The notes under the pieces: generated by a model
The model's database searches: none
Told to the model about the DNA's origin: nothing
Seen by the model: only the letters and a program-made list of their open reading frames with translations
Source of the DNA: an uncultured Muribaculaceae bacterium
Lineage (GTDB): Bacteria; Bacteroidota; Bacteroidia; Bacteroidales; Muribaculaceae
NCBI GenBank assembly: GCA_910584665.1
Contig: CAJUBL010000020.1
Span: 1-44,695, forward strand
Length of the DNA stretch: 44,695 nt
Direction of reading: 5' to 3'
Translations under genes and position numbers: made by a program
Part shown: positions 33,400 through 42,203 of the stretch, in pieces
Position numbering within the stretch: the first letter of the stretch is position 1
Layout of the letters: every line of letters begins with the position of its first letter

Positions 33400-34941
33400 T
33401 TAGCAGAGAGATTTGTTAAGCATATAGTATACTTCACCCATCTGGAGATCTTTCCTTACCGAAGCCATGGTCGAGTTTCTGTCAATATGAACCATCTCGA
33501 TACCGGCCATCTCGGCATAGTCTTCCCAGTACTCGGGAGTGATGTCATAGCTGAAGCACGAATGGTGAGTACCTCCGGCAAGTATCCATGCGCCTGCACC
33601 GACCTCGAAGTTCGGCATCGGGATCCAAAGGGCCGATGCGACAGGAAGCTTAGGCAGAGGTTTGGACTTGATACACTCCACATCGTTGACAATAAGTCGG
33701 AAACGGTTGCCGAGATCAATGACAGTCGCAGTCACACCGTTACCCGGCTTGCTGGTGAACACGAGACGTGCAGTCTGAGCCTTGCGTATTCCTATGCCGA
33801 GGAAGTGGACCTCAAGGCGGGGACGTTCCTCGGCGATAAGAGGACATACCTCAAGCATATGGGCCTGTAGTATGGAGCTGTTTTTTCCGTCAAAGTTAAG
33901 CGTATAGTCCTCAAGGAACGAGCATCCTGCGGGAAGACCCTGTGTCATATACCATACCGTGCGGTACAATGCGGCCGACTTCCAGTCTCCTTCGGCCCCG
34001 AATCCGTAACCCTCGGCCATAAGACGTTGCGATGCGAGACCGGGAATCTGACTGAAACCTACAAACTTGGGATCATTTATATCCTGTGTGCCCAAGTCGT
34101 CGAAGTTTGTTGTAAATCCTTTCGCTCCCTTGGCGGTAAGGATAGAGCGCAGAGCAAGCTCGGCCTTGGCGGCCTCAAAAACCGATCTGTACCCCTCAGT
34201 ACCCTCTTCTTCAAGACTCCTGTCATGAGCATAGAGAGAGAAATACTCTTTCATCAGTTCCTTAACAGCATCATCCCCGACTTTCTTATAATGTTCCATC
34301 AGCTCGCTGACAGGAGTATAGTCAACATGGTAGCCCATACGTACCTCGGCCTCCACCTTGTCTCCATCGGTAACGGCGACATTATTCATCTGATCGCCGA
34401 AGCGGAGTATGAGCATATCCTGAGAGTCTGCCCAAGCGGCAGCTACGCGTGACCATACGGCTATCCGGTCCTGGGTCTTCTCATCCTTCCAGTAACCTAC
34501 CACTACCTTACGCCGTACACGCATACGGGCGCATATGTGACCGAACTCCCTGTCGCCATGAGCACTCTGGTTAAGATTCATGAAATCCATATCCATGGTA
34601 TCCCACGGTATCTCGGCATTGTACTGTGTGTGGAGATGCAACAGAGGTTTTGTCAGTTTCTGCAATCCATGAATCCACATCTTGGCAGGCGAGAATGTAT
34701 GCATCCAGGTTATCACACCCACACACTTCTCATCATTACTTGCCGCCGACATGAGAGTCTCAACCTCTTTCGAGGAGTTGGCTGTTCCTTTATAAACCAC
34801 CCTGACAGGAAGACGACCAGAACTGTTAAGGCCTTCGACCATTTCCTTTGAGTGAGCGTCTACAGCTACGACCGCATCACCACCATATAGAAGTTGCGCA
34901 CCGGTTATCCACCAGAGTTCCAGATTTTCAAATGCTTTCAT
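33400..34941 (-). CDS. araA: L-arabinose isomerase
   Basis: A 513-residue cytoplasmic Mn-dependent enzyme converting L-arabinose to L-ribulose. Metal ligands equivalent to E. coli Glu306, Glu333, His350 and His450 are seen as Glu317 (FGAEGDW), Glu344 (SFLEDYT), His361 (HMLEVCP) and His459/460 (GGTHH). WWITGAQLLYGGDAV at 10-24 is the usual N-terminal signature. It lies 43 bases after araD and three before araB. Confidence 0.97.
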   Translation of the reverse strand: MKAFENLELWWITGAQLLYGGDAVVAVDAHSKEMVEGLNSSGRLPVRVVYKGTANSSKEVETLMSAASNDEKCVGVITWMHTFSPAKMWIHGLQKLTKPLLHLHTQYNAEIPWDTMDMDFMNLNQSAHGDREFGHICARMRVRRKVVVGYWKDEKTQDRIAVWSRVAAAWADSQDMLILRFGDQMNNVAVTDGDKVEAEVRMGYHVDYTPVSELMEHYKKVGDDAVKELMKEYFSLYAHDRSLEEEGTEGYRSVFEAAKAELALRSILTAKGAKGFTTNFDDLGTQDINDPKFVGFSQIPGLASQRLMAEGYGFGAEGDWKSAALYRTVWYMTQGLPAGCSFLEDYTLNFDGKNSSILQAHMLEVCPLIAEERPRLEVHFLGIGIRKAQTARLVFTSKPGNGVTATVIDLGNRFRLIVNDVECIKSKPLPKLPVASALWIPMPNFEVGAGAWILAGGTHHSCFSYDITPEYWEDYAEMAGIEMVHIDRNSTMASVRKDLQMGEVYYMLNKSLC

Positions 34942-34984
34942 GATAAGAATATTTAGTTGTTTATTATTTATACTTGGTTATTAT

Positions 34985-35677
34985 TCAATGTTTTGTCTGT
35001 CCATAGTAGGCACCGGGACCATGCTTGCGGTTATAATGCTTCTCGATGAGCAACGGGTTCATGGTCAGACCGGGATTCACGCCATAGGCTATGAATGCCA
35101 TCTTGGCAACCTGTTCCATCACCACGGCGTTGTGCACGGCATCATGAGGATCTTTACCCCATGAGAATGGGCCATGGTTCCTGACAAGCACACCGGGGGT
35201 GTGCATGGGGTTCATCTCCCCGAACCGCCTGATTATTACATTGCCGGTCTCGAGTTCATACTGTCCTTTCACCTCACTTTCGGTCATATCGGCCGTGCAG
35301 GGAATGGCATGATGGAAATAATCGGCATGGGTAGTACCTATATTAGGTATATCCTTTCCTGCCTGAGCCCATGCGGTGGCGTAGGTCGAATGTGTATGGA
35401 CAACACCGCCGACCTCCGGCCATGCCCTATAGATGGCAAGATGGGTCGGAGTATCACTTGAAGGTTTCAGGTTTCCCTCTGCAATATTACCGTCAAGATC
35501 AACCACAACCATATCATCGGCTTTCATGGTGTCATAGTCAACTCCGCTGGGTTTGATGACCACGAGCCCGCTTTCACGGTCGATACCGGAGACATTACCC
35601 CAGGTGAATATCACAAGTCCGTGCCTGACGAGATCAAGATTGGCACGGAACACTTTTTCTTTAAGTTCTTCGAGCAT
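34985..35677 (-). CDS. araD: L-ribulose-5-phosphate 4-epimerase
   Basis: A 230-residue Zn-dependent class-II aldolase-fold enzyme yielding D-xylulose-5-phosphate. Zinc ligands are visible as His94 and His96 (VVHTHS) and His168 (VRNHGPF), with Asp75 in SSDTPTH and Asp119 in THADYF as catalytic equivalents. Length and spacing match E. coli AraD with a one-residue offset in the first half. It sits between araR and araA in the operon. Confidence 0.96.
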   Translation of the reverse strand: MLEELKEKVFRANLDLVRHGLVIFTWGNVSGIDRESGLVVIKPSGVDYDTMKADDMVVVDLDGNIAEGNLKPSSDTPTHLAIYRAWPEVGGVVHTHSTYATAWAQAGKDIPNIGTTHADYFHHAIPCTADMTESEVKGQYELETGNVIIRRFGEMNPMHTPGVLVRNHGPFSWGKDPHDAVHNAVVMEQVAKMAFIAYGVNPGLTMNPLLIEKHYNRKHGPGAYYGQTKH

Positions 35678-35698
35678 AATAATGAATCTTTAAGGTTA

Positions 35699-36370
35699 TC
35701 AGATATGGAAAACACCGTTGTCAAGCAAGGGGTTGTACCGGTACATGGCAGCACCCCGACGGGATGTTGTCTTATCTATAAGATCGGTTTTCTCGATACA
35801 TGGATTCTCCGAAACACGTTTCCTGAAGTTACGCTTGTCGAGATTTTCACCCGTCACTGCCTCATATAGCTGTTGTAACTGAGTGAGAGTAAAACACTTC
35901 GGCATAAGGCTGAAGGCTATAGGCTCTATGGCGAAACGCTGTTTGATGAATGTCAGCGCCTTAGAGACCATATCGGAGTGGTCGAATCCAAGTTCAGGCA
36001 GGTGGTCAAGTTCAATCCACTGCGCATCGTGTCTCTCAACCCGCTGACGGTCATGTTCATCAAAATTGATGAGTGCACAATAAGCGACCGAAATAACACG
36101 GGCTCCCGGATCACGGTTGACAGCTCCGAATGTTCCGACCTGCCGCATGTACACATCGCTCAATCCGGTGAGTTCCAGAAGAACACGCTTCGCCGCATCA
36201 TCGACACTCTCGTCGGCACGCACGAAGCCGCCCATCAGAGACCACCGTCCCATCTCGGGCTCGAACCGCCGCCGTGCGAGCAACAGGCTCAGACGGCTGT
36301 GGTTCAAGCCGAAGATGACACAGTCGACGCTGACTATGAATCGGTCACTATCGCTGTAATAGGCGGTCAT
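35699..36370 (-). CDS. araR: Nudix-related transcriptional regulator (NrtR family, AraR type)
   Basis: A 223-residue regulator with an N-terminal Nudix domain (about 8-140) and a C-terminal winged helix (about 150-223, with RNFRKRV and SRRGAAMYRYNP). The Nudix box (G48 to L70) is degenerate: REUxEE reads RVLLEL, losing two of the Glu residues needed for metal-dependent hydrolysis, as expected for a sensor domain. In Bacteroides a regulator of this type, BT0354, controls arabinose genes with L-arabinose as effector. Location inside the operon between the symporter gene and araD supports the same role and suggests autoregulation. Confidence 0.9.
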   Translation of the reverse strand: MTAYYSDSDRFIVSVDCVIFGLNHSRLSLLLARRRFEPEMGRWSLMGGFVRADESVDDAAKRVLLELTGLSDVYMRQVGTFGAVNRDPGARVISVAYCALINFDEHDRQRVERHDAQWIELDHLPELGFDHSDMVSKALTFIKQRFAIEPIAFSLMPKCFTLTQLQQLYEAVTGENLDKRNFRKRVSENPCIEKTDLIDKTTSRRGAAMYRYNPLLDNGVFHI

Positions 36371-36394
36371 AAAATATGAATCATAGGTTAGAGA

Positions 36395-38101
36395 TTACCA
36401 GAAGTACCAATAGAAAGCGGCTGTAATGCCAAGAATTATCACCGTGTGGATGACATCCCATTTGTCCCAGCTTGCACGGGTAGCAGCTCGTTGCTCGGCC
36501 GTAGACGTTCCGAACACGAGGCCCTGGATCTTTGCCGGATCAGGAGCCTTGGTACAAAGACTTACGAAGAATACAACCAGCAGGCAGAATACCAGCATCC
36601 ATCCGCAGAAGAACAACCAGTTCATGTCATAGAATACAGCCTGAAAAATATTTCCGTCACCACCAGGCACAACACCGGCATTGCTGTAATATATCTTGGC
36701 GCCAAGACGGGTCAGTCCGATCACAAGACCTGCGATAAGGCCCCACATACCGCCCTGGGCTGTGGCACGCTTCCAAAGCACACCTGCAAGGAATGCGGCG
36801 GCTATACCTGGAGCCAGGACCGACTGGACATCCTGAAGGTAGGTATACAGAACATCACCGACCGAACGCATGACAGGAATCCAGAGTATACCGAGCACCA
36901 CGATTACAACAGTCGCTACCTGACCGATCTTCACAAGCTTCTTAGGATCGGTTTTGGGCTTGTAACGCTGCCAGAAGTCGATGGTGAACAGAGCGGCAGA
37001 CGAGTTGAACAGAGATGCCAGAGAGCTCATGAGAGCAGCAAGAATACCACAGACAATAAGTCCTTTAACACCGGCGGGCAACAATTTGGCTACCAGAGTG
37101 GGGAACGCAGCATCGGCATTGGCATTGCCATTATCAAGCAATGGCAGGAATGTCTGGCCGTCGGCAATCATATTCTGGTGGATTGCAAAAGCAATCATAC
37201 CGGGAATAAGGAACAGGAACACAGGAAGCAGCTTGAGGTAAGCGCCGAAGATTGTACCACGGCGGGCCTGCTTCTCGTCCTTACCCGACAGAACACGCTG
37301 TACGATGAACTGGTCGGTACACCAGTACCAGAAACCGATTACCGCCGAAGCGATCAGAGCACCTGCCCAAGGGAAAGCCGGGTCATCATTGGAACGCATA
37401 AGATTGGTCATCGTATCGCCATATTTATTCACCTCAACAGCGTTACAGATCTCCATCATCTTATCCCAGCCGCCAAGTTCCTTAAGGCCAAGCACAAGTA
37501 TTATGGCAGAGCCGAGCAATAGTATAGGTGTCTGAAGGACCGAAGTATACAGTACCGACTTCATACCGCCGAAAATGGTATACAGAGCCGTAATAAGCAC
37601 AAGGCCGATAGCGGCGATCCAGAAGAAGTCAATACCCCACAGCGTGTCAATACCAAATACCTGCTGGAAAACGAGACCACCGGCATATACTGTAACAGCG
37701 ACCTTTGTCAGGACATAACTGATGAGTGAGATGATCGACAATATAGAACGGGACGCACCATTGTAGCGGCGCTCAAGGAACTCAGGCATGGTATATACCA
37801 TGGAGCGGGTGTAGAACGGAACGAATACCCAGCCGAGAATAAGGATCATCCAGCCCTGGATTTCCCAGTGGGCCATAGCCATCCCGCTTGAGGCTCCGGA
37901 TCCGGCAAGGCCAATCAGATGCTCCGAGCCGATGTTTGACGCAAAAATCGAGGCACCTATAGCGATCCATGTAGCATCCTTGCCTCCCAAGAAATAATCA
38001 GCCGCATTATTCTGCTTCTGCTTCATTACCCATAGTATGATACCTATCAGGGCAAGGAAAAAGACGCCTATCACAAGCCAATCCAATAATTCCATAATCA
38101 A
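36395..38101 (-). CDS. Sodium:solute symporter (SSS family), probable arabinose importer
   Basis: A 568-residue inner-membrane transporter with about 14 hydrophobic segments, of the SLC5/SSS group. The N-terminal DYFLGGKDATWIAIGASIFASNIGSEHLIGLAGSGASSGMA region (about 35-75) holds the conserved sodium and sugar-binding helix TM1, and YTIFGGMKSVLYT (about 168-180) and ASLFNSSAALFTIDFW (about 355-370) are family hallmarks. It lies 50 bases after galM and 24 bases before araR. Arabinose as substrate is inferred from the operon; xylose or glucose cannot be excluded by sequence. Confidence 0.92.
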   Translation of the reverse strand: MIMELLDWLVIGVFFLALIGIILWVMKQKQNNAADYFLGGKDATWIAIGASIFASNIGSEHLIGLAGSGASSGMAMAHWEIQGWMILILGWVFVPFYTRSMVYTMPEFLERRYNGASRSILSIISLISYVLTKVAVTVYAGGLVFQQVFGIDTLWGIDFFWIAAIGLVLITALYTIFGGMKSVLYTSVLQTPILLLGSAIILVLGLKELGGWDKMMEICNAVEVNKYGDTMTNLMRSNDDPAFPWAGALIASAVIGFWYWCTDQFIVQRVLSGKDEKQARRGTIFGAYLKLLPVFLFLIPGMIAFAIHQNMIADGQTFLPLLDNGNANADAAFPTLVAKLLPAGVKGLIVCGILAALMSSLASLFNSSAALFTIDFWQRYKPKTDPKKLVKIGQVATVVIVVLGILWIPVMRSVGDVLYTYLQDVQSVLAPGIAAAFLAGVLWKRATAQGGMWGLIAGLVIGLTRLGAKIYYSNAGVVPGGDGNIFQAVFYDMNWLFFCGWMLVFCLLVVFFVSLCTKAPDPAKIQGLVFGTSTAEQRAATRASWDKWDVIHTVIILGITAAFYWYFW

Positions 38102-38151
38102 TAGTTTAAGGTAAGTTATTACAATAAAGTGAATTTAATCGCGCAATCATA

Positions 38152-39291
38152 TCACTCGGCCACCGAGAAACGGAACACACAGTGACTTCTGTAGGTCTGG
38201 CCCGGCTCGAGAATCACCGAAGGCCACTCAGATTTATTGGGACTGTCAGGATAATGCTGGGTCTCAAGGCATATTGCAGCACGCTGGTTGTATACTTTGC
38301 CGCCTTTGCCTGTAACGGTTCCGTCAAGGAAGTTGCCGGAATAGACCTGAATGCCAGGTTCGTCGGTAAACACATCGAGTCTGATGCCAGTTGAAGGAGA
38401 TACGAGAGTCGCAGCAATCTGCGAGTCGTCGCCCTGAGTGTTGAGAACCCAGTTATGATCATATCCGTTACCGTTCCTGAGCTGATCAAAGTCATAATCA
38501 TTAATCTCTGAACCTATTGACCTGGCCTGAGTAAAATCCATAGGTGTACCTGCCACTGGTGCAATCTCACCTGTAGTCATAAATGTAGAGTCGACGGGGG
38601 TAAAATAATCGGCATTGACTGTAAGCATATTGTCAGTGATTGCCTGGTCGGGATTGCCGTTGAGGTTGAAATATGAGTGGTTTGTCATGTTTATGACAGT
38701 CGTGGCATCGGTAGTGGCCGAATAGGCTATATCAATAGCATTGTCACTTGTCAGCATATAGGTGACAGTGGCTGTCACATTGCCTGGGAAATTATTGTCT
38801 CCGTCAGGCGAGGTGATGGTAAGACTGAGAGTCGAGTCATTCAGCTGCTGAGCATTGTAGACCTGATACTGCCATCCTGTAGGACCACCATGAAGACAGT
38901 GTCCGTAATTGTTCTGCGGCAACCGGATGGAATCGCCGTTGATTACAATCACACCTTTATTTATACGGTTGGCATAACGGCCTATTGATGCACCGAAATC
39001 AGATTTGTTGTTCTCGGGCAGATATGCCTGTATAGAATCGAAGCCAAGCACAACGTCACGCATCATGCCGTCACGGCCGGGCACCATTACTGAAACTATA
39101 CGGCCGCCATAATTGGTTATACAGACTTCCATGCCGTTGGCATTGGAAAGAGTGTACAGAGCTGTCGAGTCTGTCAGAAACTTATCGGGATCAAGACCAC
39201 TCTTGGTAAGTGTCTTTTCGGCTGTTCCAGAACATGCCGTCATCAGCGCAATCATTACACCTGGTATCAATACTTTGCTCGCGTGATTCAT
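38152..39291 (-). CDS. galM: Aldose 1-epimerase (mutarotase), lipoprotein
   Basis: A 379-residue mutarotase interconverting sugar anomers. Unlike E. coli GalM it has a lipoprotein signal (ALMTAC, Cys20), so it probably works on the periplasmic side of a membrane. Family motifs are visible: NYGGRIVSVMVPGRDG (about 61-76), GRYANRI (about 104-110), NHSYFNL (about 207-213, catalytic His) and CLETQHYPDSPN (about 340-351, catalytic Glu). It is the first gene of the arabinose operon and is preceded by a candidate operator. Confidence 0.93.
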   Translation of the reverse strand: MNHASKVLIPGVMIALMTACSGTAEKTLTKSGLDPDKFLTDSTALYTLSNANGMEVCITNYGGRIVSVMVPGRDGMMRDVVLGFDSIQAYLPENNKSDFGASIGRYANRINKGVIVINGDSIRLPQNNYGHCLHGGPTGWQYQVYNAQQLNDSTLSLTITSPDGDNNFPGNVTATVTYMLTSDNAIDIAYSATTDATTVINMTNHSYFNLNGNPDQAITDNMLTVNADYFTPVDSTFMTTGEIAPVAGTPMDFTQARSIGSEINDYDFDQLRNGNGYDHNWVLNTQGDDSQIAATLVSPSTGIRLDVFTDEPGIQVYSGNFLDGTVTGKGGKVYNQRAAICLETQHYPDSPNKSEWPSVILEPGQTYRSHCVFRFSVAE

Positions 39292-39375
39292 GGTTTAGTC
39301 GTTTTGTTTTTTTAATTGGATAATTCAGTAGTTTTAATTTTTGGGTGTAAAACTAACACTTATACAGATGCTCGC

Positions 39376-39383
39376 CAAATAAA
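39376..39383 (-). promoter_or_regulatory. Weak -7 candidate for the arabinose operon
   Basis: On the minus strand TTTATTTG, one mismatch from TAnnTTTG, about 85 bases before the galM ATG. It is directly adjacent to the 20-bp dyad at 39386-39405, which would cover the -33 region. No TTTG at correct spacing. Confidence 0.35.
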
Positions 39384-39385
39384 AT

Positions 39386-39405
39386 AACATGTTTTACAAC
39401 ATGTT
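39386..39405. promoter_or_regulatory. Candidate AraR operator dyad
   Basis: AACATGT (39386-39392), six bases, ACATGTT (39399-39405), a perfect 7-bp inverted repeat upstream of galM. I did not notice another copy in the window. Its place at the head of the only operon carrying araR makes it the best operator candidate; the factor that binds it is inference. Confidence 0.5.
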
Positions 39406-39542
39406 TCTCTGTTTATACACCTTTTTACTCAAAAATCCACAATTGAAGCAATAAAAACAAAATGCATATACCTATACGACAAAACGAGCCGCACCAACCA
39501 TAATTGCGTGACCAGCCATCAGACCCACGATAACAACCGCGG

Positions 39543-40229
39543 TTACCACTCGTATGCAACGCTCAGGCCAAGCGCATTCAAGGTAACACCATCACCATCC
39601 CAGCGATAATAATTACTGTTGGAAGTCACCAGCTGATAAGTCAGGCCCACATTGAATGCCTGTCTGGAATTGGCATCTGAAACCGGAATCCTGACACCGA
39701 CCGACGGTTTGAGGTAGAATTGGGTATTACCGGACAATCGACCATGCTGCAATGTAAGATAACGGTTACCGAGCAACCATGAAGCTCCAAGTTTCAAGTC
39801 AATATAGGCCCCCATACCACGTCCGGCACCTATGTTAAAACGGAAATCGGTAAAAACCGGAACCATTGCCTTTGTTCTGGATGTCGAGTGGTCATAATAT
39901 CCGGGGTATACCCCTCCCCAGTCGTTCTTATCAACTACATCGTTACGCACTATTGCCATATCGACGCCAAGGCCAACCCCCATGAAGAACCACGACGAAT
40001 ACTGAAAGCCCTGAGATGTGGATATACCCACAAAATTGGCATGGTTTTCACCAAATCCGGCCAATCCGGCTATCTCGACAAAACCCCTATAATTCATCGA
40101 GCCTGATAAAGCAGGCGATATCAATCCCGACAACTGGCTGGCAATCTGGTAATATTGTGCACGAGCCCCGAAACATATACAAGACATTAAAACAGTTCCC
40201 AGTATCCATTTAAAGCAGATTCCTCTCAT
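39543..40229 (-). CDS. Outer-membrane beta-barrel (porin-like) protein
   Basis: A 228-residue protein with a signal peptide (ending near GARAQ, about residue 23) and alternating hydrophobic strands that fit an eight- to ten-strand barrel, such as SMNYRGFVEIAGLAGFG and QFYLKPSVGVRIPV, ending in YEW (terminal aromatic). It resembles the 'porin family/outer membrane protein beta-barrel' group widespread in Bacteroidales. No enzymatic motif is visible. ATG at 40229 preferred over an in-frame TTG. It is divergent from rmuC. A short palindrome AACCGCGGTT lies over its stop (39535-39544). Confidence 0.75.
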   Translation of the reverse strand: MRGICFKWILGTVLMSCICFGARAQYYQIASQLSGLISPALSGSMNYRGFVEIAGLAGFGENHANFVGISTSQGFQYSSWFFMGVGLGVDMAIVRNDVVDKNDWGGVYPGYYDHSTSRTKAMVPVFTDFRFNIGAGRGMGAYIDLKLGASWLLGNRYLTLQHGRLSGNTQFYLKPSVGVRIPVSDANSRQAFNVGLTYQLVTSNSNYYRWDGDGVTLNALGLSVAYEW

Positions 40230-40272
40230 ATTCAAATAGTTTGACCATATAACGAATATTCACACGTATTTG

Positions 40273-40303
40273 TTGTCTCATTTCATCCTTTTAGCTAACT
40301 TCG
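40273..40303 (+). promoter_or_regulatory. Probable promoter of rmuC
   Basis: TTG (40273-40275), 20 bases, then TAACTTCG (40296-40303), one mismatch to TAnnTTTG. This favours the ATG at 40321 over the upstream in-frame TTG at 40270, which would lie before the transcript. Confidence 0.5.
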
Positions 40304-40320
40304 CAGTAAAATATACCATC

Positions 40321-41736
40321 ATGACAATAGCCATCATTCTCACATCGACGATAGCTCTCGCCCTGCTCATAGCCTTTATCCCGATCCAACGGTCCGCCTC
40401 ACGTTCCCGCGAAATGATTTCGGGACTTGAAGCTACTGTAAAAGAACGCGATACGACCATAGCATCCCTCAGGCATGAAATGCAGGCCAGATCAGAAGCA
40501 ACACACTCCGAACATGAACGTCTGATAACCCAGCTGCAGATAGAGAAATCCCAGTGTGCCCGACTCGAGGAACGCCTCCAGTTCATCGAGCAGGAGCGCC
40601 GGCGCATCGCTGAAGAACGTGAACAGGAACGCCGACAAGCCGCGGCTGAGCGTGAACAGGAACGGCAACGGCTCGCGACAGACAGTGAACAACGTTTCAA
40701 TATCCTTGCCCGTGATATTCTCGAGGCAAACACAAAACGGTTCAAAGAGCAGTCGGAGCAACGTCTCGGCGACCTGCTCAATCCCCTGCGAGAGGAACTC
40801 GACCGTTTCAAACGTTCTGTGAACGAAGCCTATAGCAATGAGGCTCGAGAACGATTCGCCCTCAGCGAACGTATAAAGGAACTGGTCCAGCTCAACGAAA
40901 CCATAGGTCGTGAGGCTAAAGATCTGACACGCGCCCTACGTGGTGACAGCAAGATTCAGGGAGACTGGGGCGAAATGATTCTGGAGACCATCCTCGAGAA
41001 ATCAGGTCTTCGTAAAGGCGTTCACTTCGAACTGCAGGTAACAACCGATGCCGACGGCAATACTCTGAAAGACAATCAGGGACACATTATCAGACCGGAC
41101 GCAGTCATAAACTATCCTGACGGCCGGTGTGTCATCATTGACTCCAAAGTATCACTCACGAGCTATCTCGATCTCATAAACAGTGATCCGGCATCAGACA
41201 CTTATCGTGACGCATCCCAAGGACACCTGCGCTCGGTAAGACAGCATATCAAGGAGTTGGCCACAAAGAACTATCAGGATTTTGTCGGCGGCAAACGTGC
41301 CGATTTTGTCACGATGTTCATTCCCAACGAAGGAGCCTATATGGCTGCAATGAATCTCGATCCCAAACTGTGGCAGGAGGCTTATGACCAGCGCGTACTC
41401 ATCGTCTCCCCTACCCATCTGTTATCATTTCTCAGGCTTGCCGAGCAGATGTGGAGACAGGACGACATGAAACGTAATGTACTGGAGATAGCCGAAGAAA
41501 GCGGAAAGATGTACGACAAGTTTGTGGGATTCGTCGATGACATGACTAAGATAGAGAAAGGACTGACAGCTACCGAGACCGCATTCCGCGACGCCATGGG
41601 CAAACTGAGTGAAGGCCGTGGAAACCTTGTGCGCCGCGCCGAGAAACTCCGCGCCATGGGGGCCAGAACTACCAAAACAATCAGCCAGTCACTGGCGGCG
41701 AAGTCCATTCCGGAAGTTCCCGACCTCACCGAGTAA
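40321..41736 (+). CDS. rmuC: DNA recombination protein RmuC
   Basis: A 471-residue protein with an N-terminal membrane helix (about 2-20), a long highly charged coiled coil (about 25-190, rich in E, R and Q) and the RmuC nuclease-like domain (about 200-440), recognisable by GDWGEMILETILEKSGLRKGVHF (about 219-241), CVIIDSKVSLTSYLDL (about 268-283) and VTMFIPNEGAYMAA (about 326-339). RmuC limits inversions at short inverted repeats in E. coli. The PD-(D/E)XK-type core DAVINYPDGRCVIIDSKV is present. It is convergent with the BamE-like gene. Confidence 0.93.
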   Translation: MTIAIILTSTIALALLIAFIPIQRSASRSREMISGLEATVKERDTTIASLRHEMQARSEATHSEHERLITQLQIEKSQCARLEERLQFIEQERRRIAEEREQERRQAAAEREQERQRLATDSEQRFNILARDILEANTKRFKEQSEQRLGDLLNPLREELDRFKRSVNEAYSNEARERFALSERIKELVQLNETIGREAKDLTRALRGDSKIQGDWGEMILETILEKSGLRKGVHFELQVTTDADGNTLKDNQGHIIRPDAVINYPDGRCVIIDSKVSLTSYLDLINSDPASDTYRDASQGHLRSVRQHIKELATKNYQDFVGGKRADFVTMFIPNEGAYMAAMNLDPKLWQEAYDQRVLIVSPTHLLSFLRLAEQMWRQDDMKRNVLEIAEESGKMYDKFVGFVDDMTKIEKGLTATETAFRDAMGKLSEGRGNLVRRAEKLRAMGARTTKTISQSLAAKSIPEVPDLTE

Positions 41737-41789
41737 ACACATCACGGCCATACCAGAAATAAGTATCCGGAGCGAAAATATATGAATCG

Positions 41790-42203
41790 TCAGTACTGAT
41801 TGATTGTCTTCAGGCTGCCGTCATCAAACCGGATAGTCATATAACGTGCTGTCCCGTAACTACCTTCTTCAGGGAATTCATATTTCCAGGTTTCTGTTCC
41901 GTAACTGTATTCAGTGGTTTTCGGGCGGCCGAGTTTTGACCGGACCTCACTCTTTGACATTCCCACGGCAAGATTTACATAACCTCTGCGGCCTTTTACC
42001 TCAATAGAATCATTTTCAATAACATCCGGAGCAGCAACTTCCTCTATATAAACCGTATCATCGGCAAGGACACTATCATCATAATCGCCGTCATAATACC
42101 CACCACGGTCCCCTATGACATAGATACCAAGTGCAAACAGACCAAGGAATGTGGTTCCTATTCCGGCTATGAATCCAAGGAAAAAGACTAATACTCTATT
42201 CAT
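41790..42203 (-). CDS. Small membrane-anchored protein with SmpA/OmlA (BamE)-like domain
   Basis: A 137-residue protein with an N-terminal hydrophobic segment (3-31), an acidic Asp/Tyr-rich linker (about 34-68), and a C-terminal BamE-like module (about 75-137) with VNLAVGMSKSEVRSKLGRPKTTEYSYGTETWKY. In E. coli BamE stabilises the outer-membrane barrel assembly complex, but such modules are also found in unrelated envelope proteins, so a role in barrel assembly is not shown. Its ATG overlaps the CapA stop by eight bases, suggesting co-expression. Confidence 0.75.
   Translation of the reverse strand: MNRVLVFFLGFIAGIGTTFLGLFALGIYVIGDRGGYYDGDYDDSVLADDTVYIEEVAAPDVIENDSIEVKGRRGYVNLAVGMSKSEVRSKLGRPKTTEYSYGTETWKYEFPEEGSYGTARYMTIRFDDGSLKTINQY

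Noticed and set aside
36446..37522. Long open frame on the plus strand opposite the symporter gene
   Set aside because: It is antisense to a clearly recognised SSS transporter and its translation has no family pattern, signal or plausible start context.
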